Source: Seriola aureovittata (lineage: Eukaryota; Chordata; Actinopteri; Carangiformes; Carangidae). From it: a stretch of DNA of 64,000 nucleotides. A model generated the notes under the pieces. The model was not told where the DNA came from. It worked only from the letters and a program-made list of their open reading frames with translations, and ran no database searches. The stretch lies in contig NC_079386.1 of assembly GCF_021018895.1 (NCBI RefSeq), forward strand, positions 18,489,052 through 18,553,051, written 5' to 3'. Below, in pieces: positions 39,174-51,038 of the stretch; position 1 is the stretch's first letter, and each line of letters begins with the position of its first letter. A program made the position numbers and the translations under genes.

Positions 39174-41317
39174 GCCTGCACTGACCCTGACTCTCTGCTG
39201 CTGTTTGGTTTCTGGCAGTCTGGTTTCCAGTCTGAAAGCAGCTCTTGTTCTCCGGACTTTTCCGAGCAGCGACCCAGATTTTCCTCTCGTTTAAAAACAA
39301 CCTCTCTCACTCAAACACTCACGACGTGACCCGGAGGCGGAGGGAGGAGGCGGAGCCACAGCAGCTCGTTTCACGTTGATGTTTTTAACCTTCTGCACCA
39401 GAACGATCACAAGCACTAAGACCAATGAGCAAACGTCTTTATGCTATAATAAATGGCATTAATAATGCTGAGTCACTGACGCTTCAGCAGCATGTAACTG
39501 TTGTAGCTGCTCCAGGTGGAGATGGTTCCCAACCTAGGGGTCGGGTCCCTCCAAAGGGTCATTAGATGAATCTGAGGGGTCGTGAGATGATTCATGGGAA
39601 ATATTGGATTGTTTTATTGTTTTGAAATGAAACAATGTCAGAGGTTTGGAGAGGGAAGGAGTTATTGTAAGAGGTCAGACGGGTTGGTTTAATCTTAAAT
39701 GACACGTGAAGTTTTTTATAAACTCGCCATGGTTCATTTTAAAGCTCCATATTTTATTCTTCTTCTGTGTTTTATTTGCAGTGTTGATCCATGAGAAGAT
39801 ATATTTGTGGTTCATCTCAGTGTAGTTTTACATCTCCTCTCTCAGGCTTCTCTCTGGAGCTCTAGTAACAACAGGTCAGTGAGCCAATCAGAAGAGAGGA
39901 GGCTCTGAGCCTCTCTTCTGATTGGCTCACTGTTTTCTGAGTGATCCAATAAAAATACAGCAGATTTCAGGTAAAAACACTCAGAGAAACCAAATCCTGC
40001 AAGGTTTGGATGGTGGGTCCAGGTGGGCGGGGCTTGGTGACTGCTTTGTTGTGACATCACAAAGTTCCAGAAGTCCTGACGGCTGGTTTTAAGGCTCAGT
40101 TTCTGAATACAGGCTGTGTGCATTTCTCTGTGGACTGAGGCTTTGATACTTTCACAGTATTAATATAGAAGCTAGAGCTGATCTATAATCACACTACACA
40201 TGGACACACACCTTTAGACTGGAGGAGCTTTAAGGGAAAAGTAACTTGTAACTGCAGCTGTCACATAAATGTAGTGGAGTTAAAGTGTAAAGTAACGTGC
40301 GTGATGCTCTGTACTGAGTTTACATTGACTTAATGGATCGTTTACAGACTGTTGAACTTTGTGTTATAGCATTATTTTTCTCATTTCTTTTGTCAGGTTT
40401 GCACAAACACTTACTAAATGAAACTCTTTTTCCTCCTTTACCGGCTGCAGCAGATAAAACCTCCTCACAGCCTCTAAACAAACCGAACCAGAGCAGAACT
40501 GTGAGGAACTCACTGGTTCATTGGAGCTTGTGTATTTTATGAGGCTGCAGACCGCCTGCCTGACTCCTGCAGCTGGATCGTGCAGATGCTGATGTCCCTT
40601 CATTTAAACCACAGTAAAGTTCTGCAAGAAAACCTTCACGTGCACCGATGAGCTGATGAAGAGACCAGAACCATCAGACCACTTCCACCTCGGCTCGCAA
40701 AACCGCCGCTTGCAATCCTCGCGTAAAAAGCGCCAAATTCTCACCTGGTCTGTCTGCAGGCTCTGCGCCGTCCCGTAGCGGCAGTAGGTGACGAAGTGCT
40801 CGCAGTTGTTCCACAGCAAGCTGTAGGACACGGTGCCGACCAGCCGCTCCGCCCGCCGGGCCACCTCCTCCCCGGACAGCGGGCTCCGGCGCACCGCCCG
40901 GTCCATGGCGTTGAGCAGGATCCCGGCTCCGTACGCGAAGTCCTCCACCGAGTCCACCCGGATGCTGGCGCGCTTGGAGAGCACCCCGAGCAGCAGCCGC
41001 GTGTTGGTCACCATCTCCTGGATCTGCCGGCTGTCGGCCGTCAGCACCGGCAGGATGTCCGGGATGAGGTGCGCCACCCGGTTGTCTCCCAGGTAGATGC
41101 CGAAGTGGGTGAAGAGAGTCCGCGGGACCTCCAGCAGGTCCCCCCGCTGAAACTTCTGCGGAGCTCCGGCGGGCTGCGGCGGAGAGTCATCCCGCTCACA
41201 GCGCCTGGTGAGCGGCGGGTCTCCGCGCTCTCTGGCCAGAGGAGGCAGCAGGCTGGAGAGCTTGATGTGGGCGAGGAGGAAGAGTTTCTCCAGGAGGAAG
41301 GTGAGTGTGTCCAACAT
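37613..41317 (-). CDS. lrat: Lecithin retinol acyltransferase, copy 2 (complete, 2 coding exons)
   Basis: Exons: 41317-40745 (191 codons) and 37765-37613 (50 codons plus TAG); 241 aa, close to human LRAT (230 aa). It starts [20 protein letters not shown], a membrane-anchor-like segment as in [23 protein letters not shown] follows with His71, then RVAH with His83, and the catalytic Cys172 in [13 protein letters not shown]. The last exon encodes [14 protein letters not shown] and a hydrophobic tail ending IPFTLWMAS, the C-terminal ER anchor. The exon layout equals the mammalian gene as I remember it. A good acceptor (TTTTTCTTTGCTGCAG) sits 2 bases before the ATG, so a 5' UTR intron is likely, as in human LRAT. 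Role: all-trans-retinol to retinyl ester. Its intron and upstream region each carry one copy of an inverted MITE pair. Confidence 0.95.
39146..39172. repeat. (CAT)n microsatellite in lrat copy 2 intron
   Basis: About nine CAT units. The Ser and Asp runs in frames here are artefacts. Confidence 0.9.
39739..40233 (+). mobile_element. MITE-like element, left copy (lrat copy 2 intron)
   Basis: 495 bp bounded by the terminal inverted repeat TTAAAGCTCC / GGAGCTTTAA. A perfect 23-bp stem with a 10-base loop lies inside (39,877-39,899 against 39,910-39,932). It is nearly identical, in opposite orientation, to 41,580-42,067. The open frame inside (93 codons, present in both copies) is carried by the repeat and has no recognised product. 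Confidence 0.85.
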
Positions 41318-41325
41318 GTCTGCAG
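41318..41325 (-). promoter_or_regulatory. Probable 5' UTR splice acceptor of lrat copy 2
   Basis: On the minus strand a T-rich tract and CTGCAG (AG at 41,320-41,321) end two bases before the start codon. This is consistent with a spliced 5' UTR; the upstream exon was not identified. Confidence 0.5.
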
Positions 41326-41445
41326 CAAAGAAAAACTCAGAGGACAGAAGAGAGAGAGGAAATCTGTCTGACTCGCGTCTGCTCTACTTCTCTCTGTCCT
41401 CCCTCTCTCCTCTCTGAAGACTTCTCTTCCTCCAGGGAAGTTTGG

Positions 41446-41482
41446 AGACGGAGGAGGAGGAGGAGGAGGAAGAGGAGGAGGA
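41446..41482. repeat. (GGA)n microsatellite upstream of lrat copy 2
   Basis: About twelve GGA/GAA units lie about 130 bases upstream of the ATG. Confidence 0.9.
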
Positions 41483-41579
41483 CCGTGTGACGTTAGAGCT
41501 GCTGAGAGGTGAGGAGGGAGAGACATGAACAAGTTGGTCTTTATTTTCTCTGGTGCAAGGAATTAAAATAATGTGACTA

Positions 41580-42067
41580 TTAAAGCTCCTCCAGTGTAAA
41601 GGTCTGTGTCCATGTGTAGTGTGATTATAGATCAGCTCTAGCTTCTATATTAATACTGTGAAAGTATCAAAGCCTCAGTCCACAGAGAAATGCACACAGC
41701 CTGTATTCAGAAACTGAGCCTTAAAACCAGCCGTCAGGACTTCTGGAACTTTGTGATGTCACAACAAAGCAGTCACCAAGCCCCGCCCACCTGGACCCAC
41801 CATCCAAACCTTGCAGGATTTGGTTTCTCTGAGTGTTTTTACCTGAAATCTGCTATATTTTTATTGGATCACTCAGAAAACAGTCAGCCAATCAGAAGAG
41901 AGGCTCAGAGCCTCCTCTCTTCTGATTGGCTCACCGACCTGTTGTTACTAGAGCTGCAGAGAGAAGCCTGAGAGAGGAGATGTAAAACTACACTGAGATA
42001 GTTTTTATATCTTCTGATGGATCAACACTTCAAGTAAAACACTGAAGAAGAAAATATGGAGCTTTAA
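41580..42067 (-). mobile_element. MITE-like element, right copy (upstream of lrat copy 2)
   Basis: 488 bp with the same TTAAAGCTCC termini as 39,739-40,233, in inverted orientation. The internal hairpin arms are at 41,887-41,903 and 41,914-41,930. Only scattered differences are seen from the left copy. Confidence 0.85.
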
Positions 42068-42248
42068 CATAAACACAGCTTTAGAAAGTTCACACTGTGG
42101 TTTGTTGGAGGATGATTTTTCTTGCAGATGGTTTTTACTGTATGGACTCAAACTGTTCCTCACAGAGACATAAGTACAAGAACACACACAACTCTCTTAA
42201 CTCAAAGCCGACCAAATGCACTCATAATTTCCACCACAGCAAATGTCA

Positions 42249-42255
42249 CTCACAC

Positions 42256-42350
<95 letters not shown>
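42249..42350. repeat. (CA)n microsatellite
   Basis: About 50 CA units interrupted by CACTCACACT variants. Confidence 0.95.
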
Positions 42351-42351
<1 letters not shown>

Positions 42352-43410
42352 AGCTGTGTGAACTGCAGCCTCAGCTCTTTGCTGAGGCTGGTGACGACAC
42401 AGACTCCCAGCTCTGTGTGAAGCTGCTTCTCAGATGATTAAAGGGCTGTTGCACTGATTTATTCTCCTGCGTCCAGTGACTCACCGACGACCTGGAGTCT
42501 GTCGTCGTCGTCAGCCTCAGACCACATCCAGTCATTTAAATCCACTGACGAGTCATTTTACACAGCTTTTCAGAACCAGCGTCCAGAGTGTGAATGATGT
42601 GAAAACACAGAGTGATGACGTGGATCAGCTCAGTGATCTCAGGTCTGAGCTGCGAAGACGACCTTCTTTAACCTCTAACTTTGGCGGCCATCACTCATTT
42701 TAAATGTAGATGTATCCGACACACCTGAAAATGCTTTGCGTCACCAGCTGTGCCGCCCCTCACCGGGTCCTGTCGCCTAGCAACCTTGACAACGCATTAC
42801 TCTTAACCCTAACCCTTAAACTCATGATGTAGGCTGAATGCCAGATGTTAACAGACGTAATGTCACCGCCCCGTCACTCGGCCACGAGTGGATCTGACGA
42901 TGGCTCCGTCCACGCGACGACGATTTCATTTCCTTTCCTGCGTTTTCTCCTCCCGTCCACACGACTGGAGTTTTCCAGCGCCGAAAACCGAGACTCTCAG
43001 AAACTGCTGACCCTGTTTAATTTGGAAACTCTGCAGTTGTGTCTCACCCACGGTCTCTCCTGATTGGCTGTCATCAGCCTGGACGACCAGTGGTGAATAC
43101 AACATGATGATGAATGACAGTGTTACTGACGTTGTTGTCTTTGCAGCTGTTGTTCACTTACTTTCTGTTTCAATGCTACAACTGTCTTTGTTGTTCCGTG
43201 TACGTAGTATTTTGTGCATCTAATCAACTACAGAGTGGACGATCTACTTCCTGTTTACAGCAGTTTACCTGGTCATGTATGTGTGTGTTTTCAGGTGTGC
43301 TGCAGCCTGGGAGCAACTAAAAACAGAAATATGAGTGGATTTAACTTTGATATTTCAACACCGGACACCATGATGTCTCATAACAGAAATGCTGTTGCAA
43401 TATTTGCGAC
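42351..43410. other. Intergenic, no gene recognised
   Basis: Mixed-composition sequence without domain-like frames. A plus-strand TAACCCTAACCC motif at about 42,803-42,815 is too short to be a telomeric array. Confidence 0.5.
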
Positions 43411-43419
43411 CGTTGGCAG

Positions 43420-43496
43420 GATTTCGTCATCATCACCGTCATCACCGCCATCACCGTCATCACCGTCATCACCGTCATCATCGTCATCATCGCCGT
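43420..43496. repeat. 9-bp minisatellite (CATCACCGT)n
   Basis: About seven imperfect copies, grading into TCATCATCG variants. It is followed at about 43,650-43,692 by a GGA-rich tract. Confidence 0.85.
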
Positions 43497-43862
43497 GCTG
43501 CTGCAGCTTCTCTCAGCCTGAGAACAAACAGACTCTTCACAGGAATCTCAATGAAGCCGTTTACAAAGGAAACACCAGCAGCGTTTTAGTCATCTGCAGC
43601 TTCAAGTGTCGTCCAAGTGTCTGAATGATGCTGGACGCCACCGTCAGCAGCAGGAGGAGGAGGAGGAAGACGAGGAGGAGGAGGGAGGAGGAGGAATCCA
43701 CTGAGCTGCTACAATGAGGACTGAAGCTTCTCATTTCTGTCACTCACTCATTCATCAAACTCCTGCTTTTCTTCTCTTTCCTCTGCAGGGAGGAAGAGGA
43801 TTTTGGGATTAAGGGCAGATTATGGAAACAAACACACACTGATCCTTCACTTAACCCCCCCT

Positions 43863-43865
<3 letters not shown>

Positions 43866-43916
<51 letters not shown>

Positions 43917-44063
43917 AACACCACCCCTGCTGAGTGGTGTTGAATGACTGTAGATGGATGAGATTTGGCTGCTGAATGTGAGTGTTGATGTGACCCCGAC
44001 TGAGTCGCTGCATAAAGGTGAATGGAGCTGAGTGACAGCTGACTGCTTAGTGAGTGTGTGTGA

Positions 44064-44116
<53 letters not shown>

Positions 44117-44129
44117 GGGGGGGGGGGTG
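43866..44129. repeat. (CA)n, (TG)n and G-run
   Basis: (CA)n at about 43,866-43,914 is followed, after about 140 bases, by (TG)n at about 44,056-44,114 and a run of 13 or so G at about 44,115-44,127. The CA and TG tracts are mutually complementary on one strand. Confidence 0.95.
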
Positions 44130-45425
44130 TTGCCCTGCATGGTGCTAATGCTCTCCAGCAGTTTGGGGAGGAGATGTGGGAGTTTTTAATGGGATAAAAA
44201 CCTGCAGATTATTACAAACAAAAGATAAATTAGCATCTTTTTTCCACAGGTGACACTTCAGGATCCACGTTGGTTTTAAATCCTCAATAAAAGTTCAACA
44301 TTTTTGAGTTGACTGCAAAACTGCACAATGAAACTTAAGTGCAAACTTTTTTACATACGAGCTTTCTTTCGTTGGAAACAAGGAAATTTGGCGGCCGAAC
44401 TTCCGGAGCTTCAACCTCCAGATTCTTCAAGCAGGATGAAATTACTTACAATAAGATTTGTGCAATTCTTGTTTTGAGACAACAAAACCACACTGGCGAC
44501 ATCTGTGCACACCCAACTTCTGAATCTACAATCTGGTCCGGCCATTAAAACCGTTGTACAGACATTCATGTTCCCCAGATGTCGTCGCTGAACGACCTCC
44601 TTTGAACCGAGAGAAAGAACATGGAGCTGCAGACAATAACAAGTCTGGATACTACATGTAAGATAATACCCTAATAATATTTTAACAAGCTCTTTAAAAA
44701 AGGATATTTTGACAGCAGTCACGTGTTAAATCAGATCAGAAACCCGACCTGATCGTTGATCGTTCAGGCGAATCGACCTAAATTCAGCACGGCTCTAAAA
44801 TTAGTCTTGGCATCGCCTCATCAAAAAAAGAACCAGGTACTATCCACAACTTTTGGCCAATTGAAAACCAATAAAGTCGAGCCGAGTCGAGCCGGCACCA
44901 TGTGGTGGACAGTCGTGTACAGTTTAATTTGTTTCCTGTGCACACGACCATAAAGTTTTATAGTTTGAATCTCAGCTGTTGCCCGGTGATAGTTTACGTA
45001 GGATAAGACACGTCGACCATTTAGTGAAGCAGGAGTCAGGAGAAATATCCACAGGAACAAGCAACAACAATGAATCTAATGAGCTCTGAAGCTCCCGGCG
45101 CTCTCTTTGGCGTTCCTCGGCCAGTACAGGAAGTGCAGCGAGTCTGTACGGGATCGGGACTTGGACGGGTTCGTAGTTCTGAACGGTTTCAGAAAGTGAG
45201 CGGCCACGTTAAGCCATGAGGGGGAACATCACCACACAGCACTCGTGAGTTTTAACCTTATTTAAAGTTCAATTTACATGGCGACAGTTCGGTGACACGT
45301 GAGAGACGAGGAGGCGAGAGAGAGCGAGAGCTTTAGAGAACGGGGTTATGGCGACAGACACCAAGAGGCATGACGAGAAAAGAATAGTGATGGATGAGAC
45401 ATAATTTATCTCCTTTTATCCTCCA
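44130..45425. other. Intergenic with degenerate interspersed repeats
   Basis: TTGTACAGACATTCATGTTCCCCAGATG near 44,555 belongs to the same dispersed family as 3,225. The GAGCCGAGTCGAGCC block with CACCATGTGGTGGACAG near 44,880-44,910 also resembles a common teleost repeat. No gene was seen. Confidence 0.45.
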
Positions 45426-45426
45426 T

Positions 45427-45466
<40 letters not shown>

Positions 45467-45560
45467 CTGTGAATGTGTTGTTTTAACTCTGTCAGTCTGA
45501 GCAACACAAAGACGACATCTTGACAAATGATTCAAGAGACGACCTGCAGCTCTCACACTG

Positions 45561-45648
<88 letters not shown>
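45426..45648. repeat. (GA)n and (CA)n microsatellites
   Basis: (GA)n at about 45,431-45,465 and (CA)n at about 45,565-45,647. Confidence 0.95.
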
Positions 45649-45649
<1 letters not shown>

Positions 45650-45650
<1 letters not shown>

Positions 45651-47505
45651 CCCATGCTGTCTGCATGTGATGAATGTTAATCACATCTTTCATCCTCACT
45701 TTGTCAGTCTGATGCTGAACCTGCTGTTTGTGGGAAACGAGTCCTTAAAGGGGCAGTTCACCCAAAACACCAGGAAGTTTTTTCGGTTTATTTGTTTGTT
45801 GTTTTTTAACTGTTTGTAACTTGGACAAATGGACCTTGAACTACTCATTGTGCCTCTTTCAAATAAATTAGAAAAAGATCAGATTCAGACAGATTCATAA
45901 TAACTATGAATATTTCTTTAAATAATGTTTATATTTTACTTTATTTTACATGTTGAAGCATTTTAAGATCTTAAATTACAACGTTTTTACCTACAACAAC
46001 GTCTTGAAAATTGTTTCAAACTCCAAATACTTCAGTTTTCATGGGAACTACAGTTGTTTATCAAAATCACAAAAAATTCAGACTCAACTAAACATATTAA
46101 TCTAAACAGGCTGCAACTCACAAACCAAAACTTTAATTAGGAAAATTCTTTAAATTCAACCAGCTGTTGAACTGAAATGTATTATTCTAGGTATAAAACC
46201 ACCTGAACTACCTCTACGAACAGAGTTTACATTATTTTAAATTATTACTATTAAATTACATTTTCAATTTTAAATGTGTGTCATGTCCACAGTTGTGAGG
46301 CATTTATTTCCCACTGTTGTCTCCTGACACATTTATATTCAAGTGCTTCATTTTGTGAGGTCAGGATGTTGTGCTGTTTGATGCTGGTGGGTTTGTGCAT
46401 CAGAATATTTGATTTGTTGTTTATTAATGTGTCAGAAACATAAAACAATAAAACCATTAACTCATCCATAAATTAATTTCTTCAGTTTTTGTGTGATTTA
46501 ATGTGTTATATGTCTTTTTTTAAATACACATATAATGATGTATTTGGCAGTTTTTCTTGGCAAACTGGCAAAACAAAAGCTTTTCAGCTTGTAAAATGTT
46601 TTTGAGTTAAAGTGATAAATAGATATTTTAGGGAAAGTAATATCTGCACAGAAAAAACTGTCAGAATCCACTTTAAAAACAAACTGTTGCTCCTGCGAAC
46701 GATGAAACAAATGTTCCTGTCGACACCTTTTCCTGCTCTGCTTCCTGTGACAAAGACATTTTACAGGTTCACAAGACGAGAGACACAATCAATGAACTTT
46801 AAACAGAAGCTTTGCTCATAAAAATAGCTTTAATCTTTTCTGGTTAGTATCTACAAAAATCATACAGAAATCCACTATTTCAATGCAATTAGCGAGTTTC
46901 TCTGTAGAAAGCAGAAGAATCAAACTTCTATGATAAAAAAAAACAAGAAAACAAACAAGGCAGATGTGAGAGTGGTTTTCTCTTCATGTGTTACTTGTGA
47001 TTTACATTTTTAGTAACAGATGAGTTTAATCGGATGTTGTATGAGTTGTTCCAAAATGGACGAAGAGCAGTAACACGTGAGAGGAGCTTAAAACCGACGT
47101 GGTGCTCCCTTTAATTAAATCAGCAGAGTGTAAATGCACAAGTGGTTCCACAACAAGGCTTCATGTGATGAACAGAGAGTTTAAATCGTTTCCCCAGAGT
47201 CCTGCAAACCTGTCGTATCCTGAGAAAGTCAACAGAAGCTGAGAAACACTGAAGCAAAGTGCTGTTCAGGCTAAATGTACTTTTCACATTGTGAATAATG
47301 CATCGGCAGAAAACTGAAACCTAAAACGTGTGAGTGATTCTTCAATGTGAGTTTATGCTTCATCCATGAAAACATAAAATCAGAGCGACTGATCAGAGCA
47401 AGAACAAGAACTTTAGCCGGTTTTCTCTGAAGTCAGAGAAGTGGCAGGTTGTTGTTGTTTCCGCTGATCGAACGTGTGAAATGAAAAGAATCTATAGTCC
47501 AGATC
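45650..47505. other. Intergenic, AT-rich, no gene recognised
   Basis: Frames of up to 96 codons were examined and none resembles a known family. No exon-like island was found. Confidence 0.5.
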
Positions 47506-48245
47506 TCTACAACTACTGGATGGATTACCATGAAATTTGGCACAGACGTTCATGGTCTTTAGTGTCTCGAATAACAAAATGATAAAGGCTCTTCTGTGGA
47601 TTAATGTCCAACTTAAAGAAAGTTTTTTATGTTTGTATTGGTTGATTTAAAAATGTCGAAACAACAGAAATTATCTGGTGTTCCACAAGGCTTAATTCTT
47701 GGACCTTTGCAGTTGTTAAGTTGGAGAATTACATATTTTAAGCTTCTAGTTTTTGGTCCAGATTTTCATGCTCTTTAGTGTCTTATTAATATTACAAATA
47801 GAGTTTCATGAGAATCTGTTCCTCTGCTTTTGTCCAAGTTAAATATAGTTTTTATTTTTATATTGGTTGATTTAAATCTTCTGAAATGACAGAAATTTTC
47901 TCCACAAGGCTCAATTCTTGGACCGTTGCTTTTTCAGCGTTCTAGCAACACTCTGGTCCAGACTAAAATATCTAAAAGAAAATACAAAACTACTGGATGG
48001 ATTACCACAAAATTTGGAAAATGACATTCTTCATCCTCCTCTTCCTACATTCTTCCATTGATAGATATTGCATAGTTTTATGTTGAGTTGGCCAAACAAC
48101 TTGAACTGCTTTTCCTTCACCGTTTGAGCATTTATGTTTCTGTTTTAAAACTAATGAAATAAAGAAAAACCTGTTCTGGTGGAATATCTCATCAGCTACT
48201 GGATGGATTACCATGAAATCTGACACATACTTGGTCATCAGTCCT
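47506..48245. repeat. Cluster of dispersed-repeat fragments
   Basis: Three fragments begin CTACTGGATGGATTACCA (about 47,513, 47,991 and 48,197). GGTCTTTAGTGTCT-like sequence also recurs. They belong to the same family as the fragment at 3,225. Confidence 0.65.
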
Positions 48246-50875
48246 TATTACAAAAATCTTCACATTATCTAACTGAATTACTTTTACTTTTTGGGCTTAT
48301 TTATTTACTTTAACTGTTCAGGCATTTAATTCTTCATACTGAAGTCCAACTTGTGTTGTTTCTTTGTTTTTCCCATGTGCATGAAACCATATTTTTGTTA
48401 TTGAGAAATATGATTAAATTTGAGTGATTCTGACTCCAGTTCACAAACGAAACTTGTATTTGGCTGAAGGAAAGTGTCGACAGCAAGACAGAAAAATGAC
48501 TAAAACATGCCAGAAAAAGAGCAAGAAAATGTTGTTGATGAAGAGTTTCTCCAAATAATTAACAAAGAATATTTCCTGGGAATCACAGAGCTGGAGCGTT
48601 GGGAAGCAGCAATATGCAGGACAGATGTGAAGCCAAAGTTCTGCTCTCAAACCTCATTTACATCCTTAAGATGTTGGTGTGTTTCCATATGTCAGTGATG
48701 TTGTCTACTTTCAATTTGGGGTTTTATGAAAACGGGAAATCCATGGGAATTTACAGCCTCAACTTAAACACCTCGCGCTTCAAATTTGACCACTTCAGTG
48801 TCATCTTTTGAATCCCAAAGACATGCTGATAGATTTTTATTTTTCCTGTGTTATTCCTTTTTTATTGTGCTGATTTATACTCATCCAACTTTATTTTCCA
48901 TTTAAGTCTGGAAGGATTTGTCTAGTTGTCACTTGTGGTTTTATTGTGCGCAAAAATCTTTGAATGTCCGTTTAGAAGACCACTGTTTATTTATTGGTCC
49001 GGGCAGGCCGTCTAATGTGGTTCCTTTTTTGTGTTTGAAATTGTCCATTTGACAAAATACTTTCTTGTACCACGATCGCCAGTTTCCCAAAGAACCAAAA
49101 GATGTCAAAGGTCAGAGAAACAGTGGCTGAACAGTTTTCCTTGAACCCAAGAAGGGTCACATAAGAGAGAAGCGCCAGGAAAAATGTAAAAACCTGAAGA
49201 GGAAAAGAAGCCAGGGGGATTTTCAGCTTTTTTCCTGATGAGAGCAAACTACAGCAGCGTGAGGAGGAAGATCTGGGGAAAGGCTGAAATGATTCAGAGG
49301 AGGTGAGTAAGATGAGTTTGCAGCCACGACAGAAGCTGTGGAGTGACTCTGACTGCAGCTCCAGCCTGTTTGCAATTATAGATAAACAGACTGGAGGCCA
49401 GAGAGTCGGTTTGGTGGAAGGAGACACACATTCCTGTGGGGCGGAGAACATCGGAGCCGGGTCGTGTCGAGGTGAACGAGCCGCTGGAAACCAGGCGTCA
49501 AGCCCGTTCGACCTAGTATCTGACTGGAGCGTCTCGCTGCCATGGTGGATACTTTGTTTACCCTCGGAGGGAAACCCAAACTACCACTCCCCATTTCAGG
49601 GAAGTCAGAGGTCAGGGCCAATTCCCCTGAAGCTGGTACAGAGTTCCAGTCCAGATTCTGGGAGAAATTTGCACATTTACCTCCACGAATGTTCCCTATA
49701 TCATCGACATCAATCCCTCTGGGATGGAAAACCCCCTCTGTTACATATTGGACATGCTGGTTACGATGGCAGGCAGCCATGTACCAGAGCTGGCAGATAC
49801 TGCAGTGGCTGGAGTCTTTGTCACTGAAGGATTGTTTGGGTGGTTTTGAAAGTTTTAGCTGATGAGCTGTAAATCTAGTGAATTATACACTATAGACCAT
49901 TTTTCAACGTACACCATATTATAAGATAAAATCCCAACAAATCAATCCCACCTCAAGGGCCATTTAGGAGCTGTTTTCAAACTTGATTCAGTAAATGCAT
50001 CGAGTTACTGAAATTTCCGTTTCTTTCGGAGCATTTAAAGGACCGGTTGGTTTAAAAGTTGGGATTCAAAGTTCATTCTTATCCGTGGTTAAAAAGGCTG
50101 CAACTAATGGCTGTTTTCATTATCGAATAATCTGCGAAATTATTGTCACAACTAATCAGAAAAAAAAATCAAAAGATTAACAACTGAAACCAATGTCTGA
50201 ATTGAAGGAAGTTTGCATGTATGCAATGTTTGGTTGAAACTACTTGAATAAAAGGAGATTTTGGAGGGTATACACATGCCCACGAGAAATAACAGATACT
50301 ACATGGACTTTATGGTGAGATTGAAGATTGAACTTGGAGAAGTTTTCAAACTGCCCTGAAAGATTAGAAGTTTGTGTGTGTACTGACCCGGATATAAACA
50401 CAGCATCTTTCTGTAAATGAGGTTTGAAAAAGTGGGGTTAGGGTTATATTTGAGGATATTTTCTTTTTCAATGGAAAGCATTTTCAGTCTTCTGCAGACA
50501 GAGTTGCATTATGGGTTGTCAATTTAGTGTTATTATAGTATAAAGTGGGTTTTTATGCATGACTGTGTTTCATGTTTCATCTCTGCCAGAGAAAGTGCTT
50601 CATCTCTTCTCTTTGGCATGAAGTGGGTGCCGTTGTTGGAACGTCCATGTTGGAAAGGTCCAAGTCGACGCATACCAAGGTCTTTAAAAAAATGCTCACA
50701 AAGGAAAAGCACAGGCTGTCCGTACACTGAAGCTTTTATTAGTTCAACGTTTTAACCAGCAACATTGGAAATTCCATTGTGCTGACAGCCTCTGCTTTTC
50801 CTTTGTTGCTGTTTTTTATTTATTTTTTCTGTCCTGTACCTGTCTCCAGCTGGAGTTGGATGTGCATACTAATCA
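48246..50875. other. Intergenic; moderately GC-rich unassigned island at 49,300-49,860
   Basis: Between 49,303 and 49,862 overlapping frames are open on both strands (174 codons plus, 134 codons minus, 106 codons plus). The composition is more gene-like than its surroundings. I do not recognise any translation, and there are no clear flanking splice sites joined to neighbours. It could be a decayed transposon or pseudogene. The rest shows nothing identifiable. Confidence 0.3.
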
Positions 50876-50877
50876 GG

Positions 50878-50947
50878 TCAGTCAGTCAGTCAGTCAGTCA
50901 GTCAGTCAGTCAGTCAGTCAGTCAGTCAGTCAGTCAGTCAGTCAGTG
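50878..50947. repeat. (GTCA)n tetranucleotide microsatellite
   Basis: About 17 perfect GTCA units. It lies about 470 bases past the stop codon of the AtuA-like gene, in its likely 3' flank. Confidence 0.97.
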
Positions 50948-51032
50948 GACCCAGAGTTTGGAAAGAGCCACAATAAATTCCTACGTCAGAACTGAACATT
51001 CAGGCTTTACTTATTAAAATTATTTATGATGT

Positions 51033-51038
51033 TTTATT
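51033..51038 (-). terminator. Candidate poly(A) signal of the AtuA-like gene
   Basis: Minus-strand AATAAA about 380 bases past the stop codon. Other AT-rich candidates lie nearby, so the assignment is weak. Confidence 0.3.

Noticed and set aside
39842..41971. Two near-identical 93-codon frames (39,842-40,123 minus; 41,690-41,971 plus)
   Set aside because: Both lie inside the inverted MITE copies; the similarity is repeat homology, not a duplicated gene.
42803..42815. TAACCCTAACCC motif as an interstitial telomere repeat
   Set aside because: Only about two units, within chance expectation.
49303..49862. Open frames as a real gene
   Set aside because: No recognised family, no splice context, and open on both strands; kept only as an unassigned island.
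50878..50947. Regular short repeat as a CRISPR array
   Set aside because: It is a pure GTCA tetranucleotide microsatellite without spacers, in a vertebrate genome.
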